Positions 49,401 to 59,010 of a DNA stretch of 64,000 nucleotides are shown here, piece by piece. The position numbers were made by a program, and so were the translations under genes. The stretch covers positions 43,948,580 through 44,012,579 of the forward strand of contig NC_088678.1 of the NCBI RefSeq assembly GCF_950023065.1, written 5' to 3'. Every line of letters starts with the position of its first letter. Positions within the stretch are counted from its first letter, which is position 1. Under the pieces are notes generated by a model. It saw only the letters and a list, made by a program, of their open reading frames with translations. It was not told where the DNA came from and ran no database searches. The DNA comes from Planococcus citri (taxonomy: Eukaryota; Arthropoda; Insecta; Hemiptera; Pseudococcidae).

Positions 49401-52400
49401 ATATCTAATAAACAAAAATAACGTACTTTTGTACATAAGACAATGAAATACTGACTCAAATTATAATTTTTTGAGATAAGTTGGATCGATTTCAAGGAAA
49501 ATAACACTGTTAGAATACAAAATGCTGAATCCTGCATCATTATTTACACTCCAAAATCAAAAATTAGATGTTTTTTGGATTATCCGACCTTGGTGGGTCG
49601 GATAATGCGAAAAGTGAGTCGGATAACCTGAAAGTCGGATAATTGGGAGTCTACTGTAAAAAATGAAATCGAAAACTTTACAGGAAAACAATCGAAATGA
49701 AAACACTGAGATAGACAAGAAGATTGACATTTTACCTACTAAAGACATTGAGGATAATTTTGTGGCGTTAGTATAAGACGTTCGAATAGTAAAATGAGTG
49801 AAATAATAAAAATGAGTCTGTAGTCGTATTCAGCGATCTTGAAAACATACTATTCGACGTATTACACGTTTTTTGGTGACGTTTCGAAATTTTATCCTAT
49901 TTGGGGGGCGTTTTGGTGACTTTTCGAAATTTTATCCTATTTAGTGGGCGTAAGGGGATTTTGAGGGATCGTAAGTAGAGCAGGAAAAAAGTGATTTCGA
50001 AAACACACCATTCAATATGTCACTCGACTTTTCACATTTTTTCAAAATTTTGGTATTTTTTGGGAGCAGTTGGGAGCTGTGCGGGGTTGGGCCCAAAAAA
50101 TAAGGTCATATTCGTGCTCAGCGACTTTTAAAACATGCAATTCGATATATTACTCGACTTTTCACGATTTTTCAAAATTTTCACCCTCATTTTGGGGCAC
50201 AGAGGGACATTGGGGGGTGGGACCCTAAAAATAAGTTCATATTCGCACTCGGCGACCTCGAAAACGTACCATTCGATATATCACTCGACTTTTCACGATT
50301 TTTCAAAATTTTGACCCCCATTTTGGGGCACAGAGGGGCTTTGAGGGGTTGTATGCAAAAAATGAGTTCATATTCGTATTCAGCGACCTCGAAAACATAC
50401 TATTCGATATATCGCACGTCCAGATTTGTTTTTCAAATATATGATTCAGTAGTGTGTTACTTGAAAAATCAAGCAACCCTCACGAACCCCCGAGGAGGGT
50501 TGAAGACAAACCAACGATAGTTTGATTAGTAGTTGGGTGAGTAGACTTTGTAAAAAAAATTTGAGCCAAAACGAATGATTTTAAGTGGTAATTTTGATTA
50601 ATTTATTGGACTGACCTTTTTTGAAACACCTACTCTTTCCACCCCTTTTTTTGGACACCCCCCTTGAGCAATGGATATCGAGCGTAGCATCAAATTGTCG
50701 AGAATTGAAAGGGGAACATTTTTCGTCATGGTAGTTTTTCTCAAAAACCTAATATTTACGGAGTAAAACGCAAAAAACGTGAATCGGAACCGGTTTCAGC
50801 CCCCTAAAAAATTTTCCTCCAGGGATAGGAGAGTCGGCTTTTTTTTGGTGGTTCAGAGGGTCCATCCGAACACATTCCCGAAGAAAAAATTGATGTGCCA
50901 ATTTTTTCCTTTTTAAAACCGCTATTTGCCCGCTCTAAAAAGTCAAAATTTTCAGAATGAAACTTCCCCGTGGTAGAATTTTTTATTCGAATGAAATTTT
51001 GTTTATAGCAGGAATGGAAAATTGCAACATTATCCGAGTCTATTCGTCATAAAAAGTAGGTACTCGTTGAAATTGATATGCCATCATCCGTTTTCAACGA
51101 ATTATTACGGAAGAGGCTGTAACGGAAACAATAGTTGAAAAAACCGCATCCGTTAAAAAAGAAGTAACGCTTATCCTATGAGGATGAGGAGAGCTAAATA
51201 CAAATGTACGAGTTAAATATCTATCGCATATAGTACCTACCTAACTTTTTACGTTTTATATACTGTTATCATTGATGGTGTTCTCGTCCTACCATGACGA
51301 AATGCGTTTGACTTTGACGTGCAAAACGACAACGTTATAGGTATACCTAGCTAATCGTTTTTCCTACTAACACACCAACTTGCACGAGTATTTACGAATT
51401 ATTGTCATAAAATCATTGCTGTAATTACCGATAAGAAAAATTCTGTCGTGATGAATGGAGTTATATTGGCGATCGAGGTCGATTCTTTACAGATTGGTTA
51501 GAGTATGGCACGCAGATTGGCACTGCAGGTGAGCTGAAGAGTCCAAAAGGTGACGATAAATGATAATAAGTAAGCAACAGATTCGGAACAAGCAGAGCAA
51601 TAAAGGAAAATTGTTGTACAAGGCAGAAATTTAAAAAAAAAACTGTCTTCAATTTGATATTGTTCCTACATAGTCCCCAACTAGATTTTCTCATTTTGGA
51701 ACGTAATACGTATATGCTTTAAAATGTGTTTCAACTCAGTTATATGGCTTTTATGGTACTCGCGAAAATTAAAAATTTTTGGCACTCTCTTTTTGAATCC
51801 ATTTGCTGGGTCTTTGAAAAATGAAAATGCTTTGGAAGCACTTAAGGTTCGGCAGAGACCTAGATATTTGGAATCAGCTCAAAAAATGCTACAATTTGAT
51901 ATCATTTAGAATTAGGTACTCACTAGTTTTCTCTGCCAAAAGTTCTTTAAAATTTTGGGACATTCGCTGAGTTTTACTTTTAATAAAGCAGCACATGCGA
52001 ATTTTATTGGAAGACGTGTAGTGTTTAGTGTTCAAAATACTGGTCTCAACTTCTCAAGCCTCAATTTTTGAGACCGGTCTCAGCTTTCAGTTTGTTTGGT
52101 ACATTTTTGATTTTCGTCAGGGAGGCTCTTCGACCTAAATATTAAACCTTTATTGTTCATTTTAATTTTATGCCTCCCAACTCCCAAGTCCTAAAATGTA
52201 CTTTGCGTAACGCGATTTAAAAATAGGAAAATGCAAAATGGATAAGATATCTCTGCAAATTGTTAATTTGACCTTTGATTATTAAAGAATAAAAATGTAA
52301 ATTATTGATCAAAATTCAAAACCTCTCCACTATTCAATAATTGAGGAGGTGGATAGCAAAACGCAATAACTCCATTTTTGGTTTTTTTGGGAAATTAGGA

Positions 52401-54269
52401 AAAATTGTCAGGAGGGGAAGGGTGGGGGGTCGAGTTCCGAAATTGGTGTCAAATGAAAGGGGAAGGTGCCACAAATAAAATTTCCACTCAATTTCAAAAT
52501 TTCGGTCACCTGGGTAAGCACAGTGAGGAAAAGAAAAAAAAGTTATTGCGTTTTGAACGCAAAATTTTTTTTTTGGTGTTTTTCTGCAAAAAAACGTATT
52601 TTTTATTTGAAAAAATTGATGTTTAATCGAGAATTTTCGATAAAAAACAATTGAAAAACTGGAATGTCAAATTCAAACAATTCCTGTGTGTGATATAGCA
52701 TTCAGAGAGTGGCAACGAAAGCACCATTTTTTTAAGTAACTCCTACCCAACGATTTTCAGTACCCACCCGATGAAAAAAAAACAGTGTTACCACATCTGC
52801 GCAACTGAAATGTATAAAAAGTAGTGGAGTTATTGCGTTTTGCAAACAAAATCTCATTTTTCAATGCATTTAGCTCTAAAATCAGACTTGTTTTCCTCGA
52901 TTGCGCTATGATATTCAACTGATGGACAAAATCTGACACCGGGAATGGATTCCCCGTTGAATTTTACATAAGGATAGATATCAAACTCAATTTTCGTAAT
53001 TTTGGAGTTATTGCGTTTTGCTATCCACCTCCTCAATTCACGATTCATCATTCACTATTCAGAATTCAGAGCTCGAAAACGAAATGGATCTAGACGAAAT
53101 TTAAAACATGATTTAACAGAATCAAATCTGAAATCACCCATCCTTCCATTCAATCCTCCAGCTTCCCCTTCCAAGCAATCCAGGTAGACACTCTGCGGCT
53201 CCATCATCCCTTTTCGGCCTTTTCTTTTATTTAAAAAAAATTTAATTAAAAAAAATTCATCATTTCATGTCTATGTTGGCAGCACTGAATTAAATATTTT
53301 TTTTTCGTGTCTTCCTTCCGGCTTCCCTGAATCGTTTTCTTATCGTTTTTCGATTGATGTCAACAAACTGACACCATCAACATCAAAAATTGAGTTTTGC
53401 GCGTGCTTTTTCGGTACTTCGAGTGAGTTTTTTTTTTCAATTTAAACAATATACGTACAATTAATGGACAAAATTGATTTAAATTTGCATCATGAGTCAT
53501 ATTTGACGTATGCGAACACTATTTTTCGCGAATCACGTGTACGGAGTAATAAGATTAGGACTCCATTAGTCATAATCATAACTCATCTTCTGGTGTTGCT
53601 GTTATCTTTTACACCCATGTTAGCTCGAACTTCATGGACGTAAGTATTATGATCTTTCTCTCTCCCAAATAGTTATTCATCGTAAATCATCTAAATTCTA
53701 CGTTTGTTAATTTTAGGTTTTGGGTAAGTAAACCAGTAAACGAACACGTTGTAACTTGAGTGTACTCATACCTGTAAAGCAAACATGCCCATCGTTACTA
53801 AACCCATCCAGCTGTGTAGAGTATAGAAGTGTGTTTCTCCAGACAACATTTTCTTGTCGAAAACTGCGAAAAATCCCAAACCAATGCATGGGATGGCCAA
53901 TATATGGAAAATCGTGTGGAACAGTTTCACGAAAATATGCCTGCAGCATCGACTTATTCTGTACAACAGCATCGCTGCATCAATCAAGTAAAATTCATCA
54001 TTAGCGTGTGACCGTAGTCGTATTTGCATACTTATTACAGATTAGATGTATCTAATATGTTTAGAAAACACAAACGATACCATGAACTTACAAAATCCGC
54101 TGATTGTTATAAAACCGGTCACCATAAGGGTTGGATGTAAGTTGAATTGCTTTTCTGGTTCTTCATGCCAAGCAAATCCTTTTTGGAAATATAAGGTCCA
54201 GAATAGTATTAGAATTAGAGCTGCGACTAATAGCGAACATGATAGTACCACTACTAATACGTATTCCAT
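46469..54269 (-). CDS. Cytochrome b561 (transmembrane ascorbate-dependent oxidoreductase)
   Basis: Diheme six-helix membrane protein that passes electrons from cytosolic ascorbate across vesicle, lysosome or plasma membranes. Exons: 54269-54092, 53974-53772, 47257-47088 and last exon 46622-46469, in frame, 705 nt, 234 residues. The four heme-ligand histidines are visible: FNLHPTLMVTGF, VKLFHTIFH, FYTLHSWMGLV and FVPIHASFGTT. The first Met in frame is WMEYVLVVV at 54269, but the exon stays open upstream to its acceptor at 54315 (RNRQYDDDDEFTTCNW), so the true start may be in an unseen 5' exon. A second, homologous last exon lies at 44821-44662. Insects have several paralogues (including nemy), so no symbol is given. 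Intron 2 is 6.5 kb. Confidence 0.9.
48584..49130. repeat. Tandem repeat, 131-bp unit, about four copies
   Basis: GATATATCGAAT-like words recur at 48584, 48715, 48846, 48976 and 49107, a spacing of 130-131 bp. Each unit contains a TTTTCGAGGTCGC segment, a C-rich segment with CCCCTCTGTGCCCCAAAA, and a GAAAAATCGTGAAAAGTCGA end. Copies are present inverted in the right arm of the foldback (about 49993-50415). Unit divergence is moderate. Confidence 0.85.
49223..49656. mobile_element. Non-autonomous pogo/Tc1-mariner-like element, 434 bp
   Basis: Both ends read CAGTAGACTCCC(G/A)ATTATC inward (22 of 23 matches) and are flanked by TA (49221-49222, 49657-49658). GTCGGATAATCC-type words are repeated near both ends. 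It is inserted in the spacer between the two arms of the large inverted repeat (48084-50914), so it arrived after that structure or helped make it. Confidence 0.87.
50938..52338. other. Cytochrome b561 intron between the foldback and the MITE
   Basis: No exon with the right phase or b561 sequence was found. A minus-strand ORF at 51461-51694 has no resemblance to the neighbouring b561 exon. Confidence 0.5.
52339..53038. mobile_element. MITE with long terminal inverted repeats, 700 bp
   Basis: The left end AATTGAGGAGGTGGATAGCA and the right end are inverted over about 36 bp, running into GCAAAACGCAATAACTCCA. The motif GTTATTGCGTTTTG occurs four times: in both termini and at about 52543 and 52829. 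No transposase. It lies in the cytochrome b561 intron about 430 bp before the possible nested gene. Confidence 0.82.
53464..53759 (+). CDS. Possible nested small membrane protein, two exons
   Basis: Exons 53464-53639 and 53717-53759 (TGA) join across a clean GTAAGT...TTTTAG intron to a 72-residue protein. It starts MDKIDLNLHHESYLTYANTI, has one hydrophobic helix (LVIIITHLLVLLLSFTPMLA, about residues 35-54) with basic residues before it, and ends NEHVVT. I do not recognise the family. It lies in the large intron of the cytochrome b561 gene on the opposite strand, and its stop is 12 bp from the edge of an exon of that gene, so its 3' UTR would be antisense to cytochrome b561 coding sequence. 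The splice signals and membrane helix favour a real gene; the small size leaves chance possible. Confidence 0.42.
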
Positions 54270-54315
54270 CCAATTGCAAGTTGTAAATTCGTCGTCATCG
54301 TCGTACTGTCGATTT

Positions 54316-56124
54316 CTACGCAAAACAAAACAAATGTCCAAGAATTAGATAAGCGAGGTTGAACGAATCAAGTATCAAGTGTTACAAATTGTTTTTAAAT
54401 TTGTGTAACTTGTTGGAAGATTATGACATCAATTTACGATCTTTTAAAATACACCGAAAAGTAGTATATTTTTCAAATAACCGAGTACTGTAGTTATAAT
54501 TATGTTGTATTATCAGCGTCGTAACGCTATTTGATCGGATAGTCGAGTCGCGGCGGCGGCGATGGATGCCACTTATAATAATTTTGCAGAGGCGATGCAG
54601 CGTGCACCTCGACAAAAAAGGTTATATTATTGAAAAACGACAACACGTTGGACAGCCTCATCGACACGACTTTGGTAATAAAGCTTAAGCTTCAATTATC
54701 CGTGCCAAATGATTATTAAAAATAGGCTTGAATAATAGATTAAGCCAGTGTCTGTTTGTCTAGTCTGCATTGTTATAACATAGTCTGTATGAAAAGATAA
54801 AAGCATTTTGTAATATTGCTCTACACGGCGTTATTCTTTAACCAACGAACAACGATCCCTTCGCTCATTAATATGTACAAGGTGGGATTTTTCCTCGCGC
54901 TTCGTATATAGTAATTATGTATATTCGCGCTCCGAGTTGATGTGTGTGTGTGTGAATAGATACTATGTATTTATATCTACCATACCAAGACAAACGCGTT
55001 ATGTAATCTCGTGCAACTCTATACATAGGCCTACATAGCACCTCTCTACCTTTGCAAGATGATCTTTCAAATAATACAAATCTGTCGACAGTTTTGCAAA
55101 ATGACAAGTCCGCGAGATCGAGTAATTCGAGATTAATTAATTTTAAAATTTCATCGGCGTAGCGTCGTTTTACTATTTACTCGTGTCTTTTTCACTACAC
55201 GCGTTTACGTAGGTATGCTTCTGAATGAGACGATTAAGGTTAAAAGTCATCGAACAATGACTCAACCTTATACACACGAAGATAAACGATTAAAAAAACA
55301 ACTGCGAAGACGCCTGCCTCGTGCAGCCGAAAATAATGAAAAACATTCTTTTATTCGATGTCCGGTAGTAAAAAATGAACAAAATACTCGGACAGTTGGT
55401 CGACATTGACACCGGTGCTCAAACGAATTAAGTATTTAGAACCTTATCTGGTATGTTATATTTAAAGTTGTGAATGACTTGTCGCCAGCGTCATACGAGA
55501 ACTTATACCTTTGTGTTGTGGGCTTTCATTCGAATGCATTGCTATACGTAAATGCGAATTTTTCGTAAATTAACGAAGTTCTATTTTCTTTACGTTAACG
55601 TTTTCCTAGGGGTTTCCTTTTCGTTTTATTTCGGTATAAAATCAAAAGTAATGTGAGTAGGTAGGTTTGACTAATGAAAATATTCATCCTGCACTCGGCG
55701 TCTTTTTTTATTAAAAGTTAATCAAATCTTCTGTTTTAAATTGCTGAATTTCTGTCTTGGAAAACATGAATACTTGATGTGTAATTTACTTTTTAATATT
55801 TCACTTTGTAACAGCCGAAAAACGTTTCTCTGAAGTCAGTTTTTTTTCACGTGAAATTGTGAATATTTTTTTTTTTGTTTAGAATATAATTTTCAAACTT
55901 GTGCAGCTCAAATCATCGAATAATGTTTTTATTTTTTTTATCGAGAGCTTTTTTTAGGAAGTCGTCCATTAAACAAATGACAAAAGTTGTGAATTTACGA
56001 GTGTTATTGCATTTAGGGTTATTTAGTAATTATTGCTAAGTTTTGATCTTCCCAGAGATTTTTCAAGTTTTCAGCGATTCACTCATTATTTGATTTGTTT
56101 AGCTGAACATTGGATGAAGTAGTA
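54316..56124. other. No certain gene; upstream of cytochrome b561
   Basis: It may contain 5' non-coding exons of the minus-strand cytochrome b561 gene. A GC-rich patch (CGGCGGCGGCG near 54548) and a TG dinucleotide run (about 54941-54952) are the only notable compositions. A 44-codon minus-strand ORF near 54640 lacks a donor site. Confidence 0.4.
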
Positions 56125-57370
56125 GGGCAAATTCCATGTCAATTGGACCAAGAAGTGGTTGGGGGGGTTTGGCGATTTTTTTTGAAATTATGGAACTTTT
56201 TCTAATAGTTAGGGGTTTTAAAAGGCTTTTTGATGATATCATAAAATTCAATGTTGCCACTTTTTTTCGTACAAAAAATTAGCTCAAAAAGTTTCAAAAC
56301 GTAGTTTTCATATCGTTCCGACTCTCAAAAATTCTAAAAAATATATATTATGGACAACTTTTTATGCTGAACAACATATTAAAAAATTAAGATGGTAACA
56401 TGTTGCAATTGAGTCGATTTAAAAAATTTTAAGTTTGCGAAAAAATGCTATTTATTTTTGATTTACCACTTGAAAAAAAGTTTTGATAGGTAAAGTTGAC
56501 CCATTTGGCCCCTATTTTTACGTATCTGTCGAAAAAGTTGAAAAAACCCTTTCACTCGATGAAATGACTTCTTCACAAAAAAATCAAAATTCGAAAAGAT
56601 TCAAAAAATGAACAAATTTTTATTTTTTTGTTGTGAGTGTAATTTTTATTAACTTTTTCATGAAATACGCCAGAAAGAGGTCAAAATAACACAACTGAAT
56701 AAATTTAAATTTTCTTTGATGTTTGAAATTGAAAATTGAATTTTTTCGAATTTTGATTTTTTTGTGAGGAGTTCATTTCATCATCGAGTGAAAGGGGGTT
56801 TTCAACTTTTTCGACAGATACGTAAAAATAGGGGTCAAATGGGTCAACTTCACCTATCAAAACCTTTTTTAAAGTTTTAAATCAAAAAATAGTATTTTTT
56901 TGTAAACTTGAAATGTTTTTAAATCGACTTCGCAACATGTTACCATCCCAATTTTTTAATTATGTTGTTCAGCATGAAAGGTTGTCCATAATATATTTTT
57001 TTCAGAATTTTTGAGAGTCGGAACGATATAAAAACTACGTTTCGAAACTTTTTGAGCTGATTTTTTGTACGGAAAAAAGTGGCAACACTGATTTTGATGA
57101 TATCACCAAAAAGCCTTTCAAAACCCCTTACTATTAGAAAAAGTTCGATTTTGGTAGGTATCGCGGTTATTGAGTAATCCACTGCTGAAATGGATGATAT
57201 TTTAGGATCACTGAAAACTTTGACACTCCCTGGCTGCCTTTAAAAATGGGCTAGAGGGTTGCGATTTGCACGATTGGTCATCCCTTCGGAAGGTCTTTCC
57301 ACAAGAAAAATTTCAAAAAAATCGCCGTACCCCCCTACCACTTCTTGGTTCAATTGACGTGGAATGACCC
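56125..57370. repeat. Foldback repeat, about 1.25 kb
   Basis: The ends GGGCAAATTCCATGTCAATT and its diverged reverse complement (…AATTGACGTGGAATGACCC) begin arms that match inward to a centre near 56745. Matching landmarks include CCAAGAAGTGG, CTTTTTCTAATAGTTAG, AAAAGTGGCAACA, GACTCTCAAAAATTC and CGATGAAATGA. The right arm carries about 190 extra bases (57180-57300) absent from the left. A half-copy lies at 12309-13150. Confidence 0.82.
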
Positions 57371-58649
57371 AGTATTCAGTTTCTATAATTTCATATTTTT
57401 CGTCACAAATCGACTTCAAAATTTTTTTCATAATTCAGTATCTAAGGCCAACGACAATTTTTCATTTCTTCGATTACTATGGTTCTAAATTTTTTCAAGT
57501 CGAAGAAATTATTGCTTTAGTTTTCAAATTTGAACATTTTTCTACAGCAGAGTATAACGTGATTTTCTATGGATTATAATTCAGTATTCCATTCATTTCA
57601 ACGACGAAAAAAAAATGCAAAGAAAGAGCAAGTCACGAGATGGATGATTTTATGTGATGTCCTTGAATGAAACATAGTTTAAACTTGAAGAAAATGATGA
57701 CATTTCAAACTTTCAAACGGTTAAATCTCAGAATTAAGATTTCACACTGGTTCATTTCTTCGTCTGTGGTACTTAATTTTTAGCCCGAGACTGCGGTAAT
57801 TTTCTGTTTCGTACGAACATAATTCCGAAAACTGTGTGGGCATATATCTTAGCGATTCACTCCCCCTGCTCGCTTTCCCTTCTTGTTTTGTTTCTTTTAA
57901 CAGAGGTATAAAAATTCGCTCAATTTGTCGCGATTAACCTTAACGAGAGCGAACTACCGAGGCAAATATTGCGAAATTCAAACATGTATAAAATATCTCG
58001 TATTTTCAAATTACTGCGAACACGTACAACAGCACAAGACCGAGTATGAAACATCAATTGTAATTTAATTTTATTTAAAGGTTCATAAAGAAACAAGCAG
58101 AAAACGTATAAGACCATAGAGCTTTGGCTGTGTACCAGGTGAATAGATACGGTAAATCTACGTTGATTGCTGGTAAATAAAACTTTTAATTGAATCACTT
58201 AAAAAACATAAAATTCCAGCGTTACGTTTTCGAAGATGTCGGTTCTCTCGAAAGAAAACGAAGAACAGAGAGGAGAGAAAAAAGAGTAAAAATGAATTGA
58301 ATTGCATCGAGATTCGGTTATTGCGTCGAGCTATACGTATATAGGACGAAGTGGCGAGCAACGTTTGAGGAGGTCGACGACTATTCAAAAACATAAAAAG
58401 ACAATCTACCTCGAAAAACATCTATTCGGTTTTCTTATTTGTTTTGTAATTAAATTAAGTCGAAAAATTAAACGAGAAAACGCTCGGTTCGACCAAAATT
58501 TCGAGTCGATAAACTCGGAAAGTGCACGTCGCTTCGTCGATGTTGGTATTATAACCTTTTTTCGCTTCTATTTTTTAATGGAAGAGTAATGTTGTTAAGG
58601 AAAATCCTTCTAGGCAGGGTAGCTCTTGAGCGGAAAATTCTTCAATGGG

Positions 58650-59010
58650 ATGAAAATTTGTACGATAAAAATACATCGCCAAAACATCGCGTCTCTCTCG
58701 CTTCTTAAAAACAGACGCGTTAATTATGAAAAAGGTTAATGGCTCCGCGTGCACCGTCGTCGTCGTCGTCGGTCGTCGGTCGTCGTCGAATTAGTTATAA
58801 TGTTAGAATCGTGCGTGAAGTGACCGATAAATAAGAAAGTGACGAAAAAGCAGGTATAACCTTCGAGTGTACGAGCAAGGAACTCGATTTACACCGGCCA
58901 ACGCCGGCGGCCAGTTTGTATTGGACGAGATAGGTACTCAACTCATAGGCTGGAGCTGGAGCTGGACCATTCGTACGAGATAAAATCGCCGCATAGAAAG
59001 AGTTGATACT
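58650..59010 (-). promoter_or_regulatory. CpG-rich patch, possible promoter or first-exon region
   Basis: The local CpG density stands out in an AT-rich, CpG-poor setting. The cytochrome b561 gene on the minus strand needs a 5' exon upstream of 54315, and this is the most promoter-like sequence in the last 10 kb. No TATA box or initiator singles out a start, so the link is an inference. Confidence 0.25.
58754..58789. repeat. CGT trinucleotide repeat in a CpG-rich patch
   Basis: An imperfect CGTCGTCGTC / GGTCGTC array. The surrounding 58650-59010 is clearly richer in CpG than the rest of the window (for example GGCCAACGCCGGCGGCC near 58898), a composition seen at some promoters or first exons. 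Confidence 0.7.

Larger units (their letters stand above)
48084..50914. repeat. Large inverted repeat (foldback), 0.92-kb arms, in a cytochrome b561 intron
   Basis: Arms 48084-49004 and 49993-50914 are inverted copies with very few differences (I see a T/C near 48930/50066 and an A/G near 48991). Identical ORFs of 69 codons occur at mirrored positions (48477-48686 minus, 50311-50520 plus), which shows the duplication rather than a gene. The weaker match extends outward to about 48052 and 50937. The spacer of about 990 bp contains a separate TA-flanked element. A transcript crossing it could fold into a long hairpin. Confidence 0.93.

Noticed and set aside
48477..50520. Two identical 69-codon ORFs on opposite strands (48477-48686 minus, 50311-50520 plus)
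   Set aside because: They are mirror images created by the inverted repeat and cover the tandem units. Composition is not protein-like and there are no exon signals.
51461..51694. Possible third b561 exon on the minus strand
   Set aside because: Neither frame resembles the FVFGFFSFLVLLCC exon and the splice phase does not fit.
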